Source: Halieaceae bacterium
GTDB taxonomy: Bacteria; Pseudomonadota; Gammaproteobacteria; Pseudomonadales; Halieaceae
Direction of reading: 5' to 3'
NCBI GenBank assembly: GCA_003331685.1
Contig: QOPK01000060.1
Location: 1 to 11,334 of the forward strand
Length of the DNA stretch: 11,334 nt
Made by a program: the position numbers and the translations under genes. Shown piece by piece: positions 1-6,349 of the stretch. The notes below the pieces were generated by a model. The model searched no databases. It worked only from the letters and a program-made list of their open reading frames with translations, and was not told where the DNA came from. Positions within the stretch are counted from its first letter, which is position 1, and each line of letters opens with the position of its first letter.

Positions 1-774
1 TGGCGCGTGATGGTCGCCGCACTGGTGCTGGCGGCGCTTGTCGCGTGCGGTTCCGCAACGGTGGGCGGGGGCTACAACCCGACCACGCCGACCAATATCT
101 TTGCAGATCAGTTATTTGACCAGCTCGACAGTAATGTCGTGGTGATCGCCAGCGTGAACCTTGGTGGGCCGTCGCGCAACTATTTGGAAAAGCGCGAGAG
201 CTTTGTCGACTCGCGGGTAAAGGAATATCTCGAAGACGCAGGGTACGAGGTTCGTGCTCAGCGCGAGTTTTCGCAGCGTTGGAACAATGCGGTACTGATA
301 TATGGCGATCCTATTGACCCCACCACCGGCCGGGTCAATCAAAAATCGTTTATCCAGATTGTGCAGGCAGTGCGTGACCAGCTGCGCGATCAAACCGACA
401 TCGGCAGCATTGTCTTCACCGACATCATCGAGAAAGACGTCTACTACGAGCAGGGGCTCAACCGCGTGACACGTTTTGACGGCGTCACACGAAAGCCCGC
501 CGTTCAGGGCGCTGGCAGTGGCGTCACCGCGGAGTTTGACTGGTCTCGACCCGTCGCAGCCGCCACCATGCGAATCGCTTGGTTCAACATGGAGCTCGAT
601 CGCATCTTCTCAGGCGAAGGCGGTATGGACGTCACCGATGCGGTGGATACCCGCAGCGGCACTGCTTTTGTGCGTCGCCGCGATGTGCTGGAAAACGAAA
701 ATCACATCGACGAGGGTATTGCTCTAGCCTTTCATCCGATCATTACGATGAAAAATTGGCCGGGTAACCCCTGA
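1..774 (+). CDS. Uncharacterised lipoprotein, 5' end outside the window
   Basis: The frame is open from the first base to a TGA at 772-774. A GTG at 7 and an ATG at 10 could start it, but then the signal peptide would have no positive n-region. The upstream in-frame codons encode Trp-Arg, so I think the real start lies to the left. A hydrophobic stretch ends in a lipobox (LVAC) at about residue 14 counted from the GTG, then a Gly/Thr/Pro linker, as expected for a lipid-anchored envelope protein. About 240 residues follow, with an alternating beta/alpha look (VVVIASVNLGG, then NAVLIYGDP, then GSIVFTDI) and a late RIAWFNMELDRIFSGEGG stretch. This vaguely recalls TolB-N/CsgG-like lipoproteins, but I cannot assign a family. 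The gene ends exactly where the opposing HupE-like gene ends. Coding status is secure; function is unknown. Confidence 0.75.
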   Translation, partial: WRVMVAALVLAALVACGSATVGGGYNPTTPTNIFADQLFDQLDSNVVVIASVNLGGPSRNYLEKRESFVDSRVKEYLEDAGYEVRAQREFSQRWNNAVLIYGDPIDPTTGRVNQKSFIQIVQAVRDQLRDQTDIGSIVFTDIIEKDVYYEQGLNRVTRFDGVTRKPAVQGAGSGVTAEFDWSRPVAAATMRIAWFNMELDRIFSGEGGMDVTDAVDTRSGTAFVRRRDVLENENHIDEGIALAFHPIITMKNWPGNP

Positions 775-1749
775 TCAGGCCAGCACTTCCAGCCCTCGCT
801 CAATACACCACATCGCTGATAGTCCGCCAAGCACGTAAACCGGCAACGGTCTCAGCGCCGCAACTCGCTCGCCAACCAAGCGACCGCCGAGGGCCGCCAA
901 CAAAACCAGTAGTGCAATAAAAGCAAGCTGACCCAGCTCGATACCTACATTGAAGAACAGCAGCGCCAACGGCACGTTTGATTGCGGCAGACCGGTTTCG
1001 GCCAGCGCGCCCGCAAAGCCCATGCCGTGCAACAACCCAAAGCCACCCGCCAGCCACCAGGGTTGCCGCCACAAGGCGCCCGCCGACCCCCGAGCTAGCT
1101 CCACCGCCAGCACATAAATCGACAGAGCGATCATGAACTCTACCAAAGAGACCGGGTAGTCGAAGAGTCCTAGCGTGACCATGGCGAGGGTCACGCTATG
1201 CCCCAGCGTAAACGCCGTGACCGTATAAAGGAGGCGCCGGTTCCAGCCCACGAGCAATAAGAGCCCCATGACAAACAGAAGGTGATCGGGCCCCGCCCAG
1301 ATATGCTCGGCGCCGAGCCAGGTGTAGTCGAGGGCCACCGTGCCGGCAGAGCCTTCCTGGGGCACCACAAAGCCAGGCTCGGTAGCGGTAAACACAGCCT
1401 GATGAAAAATATCGTCCGCCAAAGCGATGCGTAGCAGCGCAGAGGACTGATTTTGCCCCAATCCCGAGACCGACACGGTCTCCCCAACCAAGCCCATCGG
1501 ACATTCAAGTTGAATCTGCTTGAGCTCTCCGGTGCCCTCCTGAATCCAGGGTGAAGCTGAGGTGATCTCACAGGAGGCGGGGAAGCGCGGCTCAATCGGT
1601 GTCGCCGAGACCTTTTGTAGCGGCGTTTTCCAGGTGGCGTTGAAGGCCGTTTCGGAAAGCTGCGTCACCTCGAGTAACGAAGGCGCGAACCGGTGCGCGG
1701 CGGCGTCGGTCGCGATCAGTAAGCTACACAGTATCAGCCACACCCTCAT
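775..1749 (-). CDS. HupE/UreJ-family integral membrane protein, possible metal-ion permease
   Basis: This 324-residue protein has a signal peptide (about 1-18, ending ATDAAA before His19). An extracytoplasmic domain of about 120 residues follows, with two cysteines (C60, C83) that could form a disulfide. The C-terminal half has about six membrane segments, near 157-169, 173-194, 200-219, 231-250, 259-288 and 301-318. The first carries His149-x5-Asp155-His156, the HX5DH signature of HupE and related nickel/cobalt transporters. Further family-type motifs are FTLGHS (180-185), LLHGMGFAG (239-247) and FNVGIELGQ (266-274). HupE of rhizobia takes up nickel, but no hydrogenase or urease gene is in view, so the substrate is unknown. 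Its ATG lies inside the parvulin gene's stop (ATGA overlap). A GAGGT about 9 nt upstream can serve as ribosome site. Family is firm; transport role is inference. Confidence 0.88.
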   Translation of the reverse strand: MRVWLILCSLLIATDAAAHRFAPSLLEVTQLSETAFNATWKTPLQKVSATPIEPRFPASCEITSASPWIQEGTGELKQIQLECPMGLVGETVSVSGLGQNQSSALLRIALADDIFHQAVFTATEPGFVVPQEGSAGTVALDYTWLGAEHIWAGPDHLLFVMGLLLLVGWNRRLLYTVTAFTLGHSVTLAMVTLGLFDYPVSLVEFMIALSIYVLAVELARGSAGALWRQPWWLAGGFGLLHGMGFAGALAETGLPQSNVPLALLFFNVGIELGQLAFIALLVLLAALGGRLVGERVAALRPLPVYVLGGLSAMWCIERGLEVLA

Positions 1750-2666
1750 GAGCGCCGTACCTCATAGCCCGCCATCGTCCCCTCCACCCAATCGACAACG
1801 GCCTGCTCTTCTCCTTCGCGGACTAAATCCCGCTCGATGCGCACGCTCACCTCTTCCAGCGCCAGCGTGCGCGACGGCTCGAACGCCTCGATATAGACAT
1901 AGTGCTGGCCAAAGACCGAAGACACCGGCCCAATCCATGCACCGGCCTGGACCTCAGTGGCACTGACCTGTTCGGCGAACTCGGCACCGAACACACGGGT
2001 CATCTGCTCAGGGCTCTGGCGGCGGAACGCATAGCCTGACAAAAACGGTGCGCCGAGTAATCGCGCCGCGTCGGGGCTCAGGTCATCGGCATTGATCTGC
2101 GCCATCAATGCCGGCATCTCTGCCACACGGTCAGCCGAGAGAAATACGTGGCTGAAGGTATACCGCGCGGGCTCACGCCAGCTGTCGAGGTCTTGCTGAT
2201 AACGTGTCGCCACCGCCTCAGCACTCGGCGCTGGGCTGGATCGAGTGGCAACAATCAGCCGCTCCATGATCTGCACCAGGCGCCTGCGAATGACCTCGTC
2301 GGTAAGGTGAAGCCGCAGCGCATAGCCCTGCTCTATCAGCTCACGGTCAGTGGCGGCGGTATTCGCATCGAGAAAGCGCATGTTTCGGATGATCCGTTGT
2401 TCGACCGCGGCGTCGCGGTACTGGAGATCGCGATTGAGTGCTTCCCGAAACAGCAGCTCGTCGCGTAGCTCGGTGTCAATGAATCGCTCGAGCAATTCGG
2501 GACTGGCACCATCGGGGGCCAACCGGGTGTAATTCTCCACCATGGCTCTGAGCCGCTCAGGGTTGGGAGGACCCAACACCGGCTTGGGCTCAGGGAAAAG
2601 CCACTGACCACCGACGAACAACATCAGTCCCAGTAGCAAAAAGTGCAGCCAAGGTTTTCTTAACAT
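1746..2666 (-). CDS. Membrane-anchored parvulin-type peptidyl-prolyl cis-trans isomerase (PpiC/SurA-like)
   Basis: This 306-residue protein has one N-terminal membrane segment (about 7-24, preceded by Arg-Lys), so the rest should face the periplasm. Residues 35-150 are helix-rich and charged, like the chaperone part of SurA/PpiD proteins. The parvulin-like part covers about 165-262. It opens with RYTFSHVFLS (168-177), matching the usual first strand with its His. It closes with GAWIGPVSSVFGQHYVYIEAF (242-262), the typical end of the fold. The middle (FRRQSPEQMTRVFGAEFAEQV) keeps the usual FG-x-x-F element, but the canonical GGDLGW-type motif is not evident, so activity may be weak or lost. 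The protein probably folds or delivers an envelope protein; the overlapping HupE-like gene is the obvious client candidate. I see no good ribosome site before the ATG. The gap to the upstream ydjA-like gene is 33 bp, suggesting one transcript. Confidence 0.85.
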   Translation of the reverse strand: MLRKPWLHFLLLGLMLFVGGQWLFPEPKPVLGPPNPERLRAMVENYTRLAPDGASPELLERFIDTELRDELLFREALNRDLQYRDAAVEQRIIRNMRFLDANTAATDRELIEQGYALRLHLTDEVIRRRLVQIMERLIVATRSSPAPSAEAVATRYQQDLDSWREPARYTFSHVFLSADRVAEMPALMAQINADDLSPDAARLLGAPFLSGYAFRRQSPEQMTRVFGAEFAEQVSATEVQAGAWIGPVSSVFGQHYVYIEAFEPSRTLALEEVSVRIERDLVREGEEQAVVDWVEGTMAGYEVRRS

Positions 2667-2699
2667 GGTGCCGACACGACCCCTGAATGTGGGCGCAAT

Positions 2700-3251
2700 T
2701 TAAAAGTAGCTGACCAGGGATTCAAGCGGTTCATCAGGGAGCAGCTTACTCGGGCCGTCACGGGTGCCGATGTAGAGGAACCCAATCACCTGATCACCGG
2801 AGTCACCCCCCAGCGCCTCGACAATATGAGGGTCGGTGGCATAGCCACCCGTGCGCCAGACACAGCCAAAGCCAAGGGCATCCGCCGCCAGCTGCGCCGC
2901 ATGGAGGGACGCCGCCACTGCGTGGCCCTGCTCGTCGCGGGATATTTTTTCATGATCCACAGCATGCAGCAGCCCGGCGAGCACCAGTGGTGCACGCAAT
3001 GGCGCATTGATAGCCTTCGTTAACTGAGCCTCATCGGTGACGCCTTTCAGTTGGAGACTCCGCTTAAAGCATTCACCCAACGCCGCGCGACGATCCCCGC
3101 TAATCACCACAAAACGCCACGGTCGCAGCCGGCCGTGATCTGGCGCACGCAAAGCGGCCTGCAGAATCGTCTCTAGCTGAGCGGCATCGGGACCCGGTTC
3201 GGTCAGACGGGGGTGGGAGTTGCGATTGAGCAAGGTGTCGAGGGTGGACAT
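2700..3251 (-). CDS. ydjA: YdjA-like FMN-dependent nitroreductase
   Basis: At 183 residues it has the same length as E. coli YdjA, as I remember that protein. It keeps the family's landmarks: LLNRNSHPRL at 7-16 (phosphate-binding N-terminus, with Asn replacing the second Arg), APDHGRLRPWRF at 36-47, GFGCVWRTGGYATD at 127-140 and GFLYIGT at 157-163, ending VSYF. These are small homodimeric NAD(P)H:FMN oxidoreductases with a minimal fold. Physiological substrates are generally unknown. The start follows an AGAGGAAG ribosome site about 9 nt upstream. It lies between fabY (85 bp upstream) and the parvulin gene (33 bp downstream), all in one direction. It is not closely similar to the second nitroreductase at 8663-9343. 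Confidence 0.9.
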   Translation of the reverse strand: MSTLDTLLNRNSHPRLTEPGPDAAQLETILQAALRAPDHGRLRPWRFVVISGDRRAALGECFKRSLQLKGVTDEAQLTKAINAPLRAPLVLAGLLHAVDHEKISRDEQGHAVAASLHAAQLAADALGFGCVWRTGGYATDPHIVEALGGDSGDQVIGFLYIGTRDGPSKLLPDEPLESLVSYF

Positions 3252-3252
3252 A

Positions 3253-3287
3253 TCAGTACTTCCTCTTCATAGAAGCGGCGCTTTCAT
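3253..3287 (-). other. Mini-ORFs 2 and 3 (MKAPLL, MKRKY) leading into ydjA
   Basis: Mini-ORF 2 (3287-3267) reads MKAPLL and ends in a TGA that overlaps the ATG of mini-ORF 3 (3270-3253, MKRKY). The TGA of mini-ORF 3 is followed by one base and then the ydjA ATG at 3251. The ydjA Shine-Dalgarno sequence AGAGGAAG lies inside mini-ORF 3, so ribosomes passing through could in principle affect ydjA initiation. There is no evidence beyond the arrangement. Confidence 0.15.
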
Positions 3288-3313
3288 GGCAGCGGCGCTT
3301 TCATGGCAGCGGG
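3274..3313. repeat. Perfect 17-bp tandem duplication (about 2.3 copies) between fabY and ydjA
   Basis: AGCGGCGCTTTCATGGC occurs at 3274-3290 and again, without gap or mismatch, at 3291-3307. A partial third copy (AGCGG) follows. It lies in the transcribed spacer downstream of fabY and upstream of ydjA. It is probably a recent slippage duplication. On the minus strand each copy supplies an ATG, which generates the mini-ORF chain listed separately. Confidence 0.9.
3284..3304 (-). other. Mini-ORF 1 (MKAPLP) in the ydjA leader
   Basis: This is the first of three consecutive tiny reading frames ahead of ydjA. It reads ATG-Lys-Ala-Pro-Leu-Pro-TGA, and its stop overlaps the next ATG as ATGA. It lies within the tandem duplication. 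I see no ribosome site, so translation is speculative. Confidence 0.15.
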
Positions 3314-3336
3314 GCTAGCGTAGCAAATGTCTGGCT

Positions 3337-5169
3337 TCAGTCGATCTGCCAACCCTCTGGCACGCGCCCGTTGAGTGAGATGGTCTGGCCGGCAAAGGCG
3401 ATCGACTCAGATGTCACGGTGACATCAGTATCGGTGAGGACGCCCTCGTCAAAATGATAGCTGGGTGCCCAGTTGCCGCCGATGCGTTCGACTTCTGTCG
3501 CGGCCTGCGCCGCCGCCACTGCCTCGCGACGTTCCCGCCACGCGGCCATCTCAGCTTCACCGTGCGCACGCGCCAGCATGCGTTCCGTGGTAATCGGGCT
3601 CAATAGCGCAGCGGTTGCGTTGTTGCCGCCGAACCCCTTGCTGTTGATCAGCGCGTAATCCCGCTCTGAGCTGTCCTGCTCGGTGAGCGCAAAGCTGAGC
3701 CGATCGGTCACCACGTCATCGGCCAGCGCATCCACCGTGTGGATGCGGGGAATCATCCCGTGTTGCCAAATACCGAGCGTCGCCGTGAGTTGATCGCCTG
3801 CCGCCGCGCCGAGTGAGTGGCCCACGTAGCTCTTTATCGCCGCAACCGGCCACTCCGATACACCAAACGCCTTCGCGACCTTATTGAGCAAGGTTGATTC
3901 CGTGACACGGTTCTGGGGCGTCCCTGTGCCGTGCGCCTGAACCATGCCGCGATGCTTGAGCCGCTCGTCACCCAGGATATTCCGCAGTGTGGCCATGGAC
4001 TCTGCCACGGTCAGGTAGTTGCCCGCGCCCGGGCCAGAAATCGACTTCTTGGCACCATCAGCACGCACGCTGACAAACGGCGCGCCGGCAAGGATGGGGG
4101 CGCCCAGTTCGAGCGCCAGCGCGTCATCCATAAGGATCACCACCTGCGCTGACTCTGCCATGGTAAAGCCGCAGTTCTCGCCAAAGGGGCGACAGGCTCT
4201 GCGGTTGTCCACCTGCTCACCCTCGGCAAGACCATCAAGTTGCCGAAGCCCTTTGTCGGTGGCCAGCGCGCCCATGGCGACATAACCATCCATCACCTCA
4301 ACATTCACAGGCGCTTCCGCTGCGCCCACGAACGCAATGCGTGAACGCCCGCTGCGAATATCGGAAATACCCAGGCGCAGGTTGTAAAGAAAAGTGGCGC
4401 AGGCGCCGAGCGCGGGCCCAGTCGCACTCATAGTGCCCAACACGTAAGCGCTGACAAAGTCACCCGGCATCTCAGCAAAACCGAAGGGGCACTGTTTGGA
4501 ACTGACGCGGCGCCCCTGCAGACGCGCCCGCAGCATGCCGCCCGATGCTGCATCATCGAGCTGACCCATAGCACTGGAGATATAAACGCTCACGGCTTCC
4601 GCGGGTACCTTACCGGCCAGCGTAGCCCAATCCATCCCTAGGTCCGCGAGCGCATCCGACATGGCAAACACGGTCATCTGCACCGCGCGGGGATGATTAC
4701 GCGAGGGGTAGAGCTCCCCTGGATTGAACCCGGTTGGTAACTGCCCGGCACTGCTCACGTCGAACTGACGGGTGCTGGGCAGCAACACGTCGGACTCGGG
4801 TTGAAGCGCCACTCGAACACGTTTGTCATCTTTGCGCGATATCTGCCCGCCGACGACTTCACCGTCAGCAATGCCACCCGGGTTGTAGTCGAAGAGCCCC
4901 TTGGCTTGATCAGCGCTCACCTGTGCTCGCCGGTGCCAAGGCACCGCGCGATGATCAAACCAGTCCTTTTCGATTTCGCGCACCAGCGTGTGCTCGAGCA
5001 GCGTATCGGTATGGGCCGAGCCCATCATCTGTGCCAGCGCGGCCTTGGTCCCGGCCCGATCAGTGGCCGACAGGTGATCCCAGATCATTCGCCGGTAAGC
5101 GTGCCGCCGGGACGTGCGGCCAGCGCTATTGATACCGCCTGCAGCAACCATGACGGGCAGTCTGAGCAT
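3337..5169 (-). CDS. fabY: FabY-like beta-ketoacyl-ACP synthase (fatty-acid initiation)
   Basis: This 610-residue thiolase-fold condensing enzyme has the Cys-His-His triad of KAS I/II. The nucleophile is Cys257 in LGACATF. The histidines are His413 (QAHGTGTPQNRVTES) and His451 (KSYVGHSLGAAAG, with Lys446), and the closing motif is NSKGFGGNNA (509-518). It is about 190 residues longer than FabF. The N-terminus (MLRLPVMVAAGGINSAGR) and blocks such as SAGQLPTGFNPGELY (140-154) and FGENCGFTMAES (329-340) match my memory of Pseudomonas aeruginosa FabY (PA5174). That enzyme starts fatty-acid synthesis by condensing acetyl-CoA with malonyl-ACP. The ATG has a strong Shine-Dalgarno (AAGGTGGAG, 5-nt spacer). 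It is divergent from the AraC-type regulator and first in a leftward gene run. The less likely alternative is a secondary-metabolite or polyunsaturated-lipid synthase, but no ACP or partner synthase is nearby. Confidence 0.82.
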   Translation of the reverse strand: MLRLPVMVAAGGINSAGRTSRRHAYRRMIWDHLSATDRAGTKAALAQMMGSAHTDTLLEHTLVREIEKDWFDHRAVPWHRRAQVSADQAKGLFDYNPGGIADGEVVGGQISRKDDKRVRVALQPESDVLLPSTRQFDVSSAGQLPTGFNPGELYPSRNHPRAVQMTVFAMSDALADLGMDWATLAGKVPAEAVSVYISSAMGQLDDAASGGMLRARLQGRRVSSKQCPFGFAEMPGDFVSAYVLGTMSATGPALGACATFLYNLRLGISDIRSGRSRIAFVGAAEAPVNVEVMDGYVAMGALATDKGLRQLDGLAEGEQVDNRRACRPFGENCGFTMAESAQVVILMDDALALELGAPILAGAPFVSVRADGAKKSISGPGAGNYLTVAESMATLRNILGDERLKHRGMVQAHGTGTPQNRVTESTLLNKVAKAFGVSEWPVAAIKSYVGHSLGAAAGDQLTATLGIWQHGMIPRIHTVDALADDVVTDRLSFALTEQDSSERDYALINSKGFGGNNATAALLSPITTERMLARAHGEAEMAAWRERREAVAAAQAATEVERIGGNWAPSYHFDEGVLTDTDVTVTSESIAFAGQTISLNGRVPEGWQID

Positions 5170-5252
5170 GGGTTCTCCACCTTGTTAAGGATCGCGGGCT
5201 GCGGAAGAACCCGGGAAAGCCACACAGTGTATCCTCGACACGAGTTATTTCT
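5170..5252. promoter_or_regulatory. Divergent intergenic region between fabY and the AraC-type regulator, with an inverted repeat
   Basis: These 83 bp must hold the start signals of two divergent genes. GGGTTCT (5170-5176) is repeated inverted as AGAACCC (5206-5212), with one further matching base two positions inward on each arm; corresponding bases of the two arms are about 36 bp apart. A second small palindrome, ACAC-A-GTGT, lies at 5222-5230, and ACAC recurs at 5238-5241. Either could be an operator for the neighbouring regulator. I cannot point to a convincing sigma70 promoter on either strand. Confidence 0.4.
5175..5183 (-). promoter_or_regulatory. Shine-Dalgarno of the fabY-like gene
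   Basis: On the minus strand AAGGTGGAG lies 5 nt before the ATG at 5169. It is the best ribosome site in the window and fixes the start. Its last bases overlap the left arm of the inverted repeat at 5170-5176. Confidence 0.7.
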
Positions 5253-6287
5253 ATGCGTATAACGCCAGATATTATGTTAATTGCGCCAAATACGGGGCCA
5301 CTTTTTTGCATCGCGGCACTGACCCACGAGGACATGTTGGCCTCTTCGCTCACGCTGCCGCTCGAGATTCTGACCGGTGCGGCACAGGCACTCGGTCGCG
5401 CGGACCGGCAACGACTCAATATTGGTTGCTTCAGCCAGGCCGGCGGTCCAATCACAATCCAGAGTGGACTCACGCTGGAGACCACGCCACTCAGCGAGCT
5501 CACCCAGCCCGACCTATTGATTGTGCCCGCCATCTGGAGGCAGCCGCAGCGAGTGCTCCGCCGCCAACCGGAGCAGATGGCAGTCATTGACCAATACGTT
5601 AGTGCAGGGGGCCTTACGATCAGTGTCGGCTCAGGCAGCTTTCTGCTGGCAGAGACCGGGCGCATGACAGGCAGGACAATGACCACTCACTGGCAGTGGT
5701 TCGACACCTTTGCGCATCGCTACCCCCGGGTGAAGCTGGAGCGCCGTCAACTGATCACCCAGTCTGAAAATGTGTTTTGTGTGAGCAGCGTGAACTCGGT
5801 GGCTGACCTGATGGTGTATCTCTGTGGTGAGCTGTTCTCACCTCGGGTAGCGCGCTATATCGAGAATCAGTTTTCACCGGAAATTCGACAGCGCTTTTCC
5901 CCCTCTCCGGTCGGTGCACCAAAGGATCTGCACCACGATGAACTCATTGCCGACGTGCAAACCGAGCTAAACCGAGACCTGCGCGCCGCCCCCGCTATGA
6001 CCGCGCTGGCCGCGCAGTTAGGCGTCAGCCCGCGGACACTGATCAGACGCTTCAAATCCGCCACCGGCGTCTCTATCGGCCAGTACCTGCAACAGCGCAG
6101 GCTCGATGAGGCACAGGCACTTCTGCGCCGCACAAATCTCTCCATCACTGAGGTGGGGGTGGCAGTGGGCCTCAATGATGCCTCGCATTTCAGCCGCATG
6201 TTCCGCGAGCAAACCGGGGTGACACCCTCTGCATTTCGCACCGCCGTGCGCGACAAGTCGTTTGCGGCAAAGGCCAGCACCCTTTGA
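5253..6287 (+). CDS. GlxA-like AraC-family transcriptional regulator (DJ-1/PfpI-like domain plus HTH)
   Basis: This is a 344-residue two-domain protein. Residues 8 to about 200 resemble the DJ-1/PfpI (class I amidotransferase-like) sensor domain of GlxA-type regulators, including the elbow region SVGSGSFLLAETG (124-136) and TTHW (144-147). At the elbow the usual Cys is Gly126, so the domain cannot act as a cysteine hydrolase and is probably a ligand sensor. The AraC DNA-binding domain covers about 235-333. Its first helix-turn-helix is near 239-262 (MTALAAQLGVSPRTLIRRF). The second is near 287-319 (ITEVGVAVGLNDASHFSRMF). ATG 5253 has only a weak ribosome site; Met8 at 5274 is an alternative start. 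It is divergent from fabY and 62 bp upstream of a co-directional thiolase, its likely targets by position. The ligand is unknown. Confidence 0.88.
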   Translation: MRITPDIMLIAPNTGPLFCIAALTHEDMLASSLTLPLEILTGAAQALGRADRQRLNIGCFSQAGGPITIQSGLTLETTPLSELTQPDLLIVPAIWRQPQRVLRRQPEQMAVIDQYVSAGGLTISVGSGSFLLAETGRMTGRTMTTHWQWFDTFAHRYPRVKLERRQLITQSENVFCVSSVNSVADLMVYLCGELFSPRVARYIENQFSPEIRQRFSPSPVGAPKDLHHDELIADVQTELNRDLRAAPAMTALAAQLGVSPRTLIRRFKSATGVSIGQYLQQRRLDEAQALLRRTNLSITEVGVAVGLNDASHFSRMFREQTGVTPSAFRTAVRDKSFAAKASTL

Positions 6288-6349
6288 ACTTGCAGGGCGG
6301 TCACAGTTCGGGCTAAATGCCCGGCCCCGTATCTGTTGAGAACTCCGCC

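Noticed and set aside
4801..5262. 153-residue plus-strand frame opposite the fabY N-terminus
   Set aside because: Shadow of fabY; it ends just inside the regulator gene and resembles no protein family.
5126..5686. 186-residue minus-strand frame covering the start of the regulator
   Set aside because: It crosses the fabY start, the intergenic region and the AraC-type gene; its composition is Ser/Arg/Pro-rich shadow sequence.
6309..6323. Hairpin CGGGC-TAAAT-GCCCG before the thiolase as terminator or riboswitch
   Set aside because: Only five base pairs and no T-tract follows; too small to claim any function.
6317..6349. Earlier in-frame ATG for the thiolase
   Set aside because: It adds 11 residues not found in thiolases and has no ribosome site; with ATG 6350 the catalytic residue numbers fit the family almost exactly.
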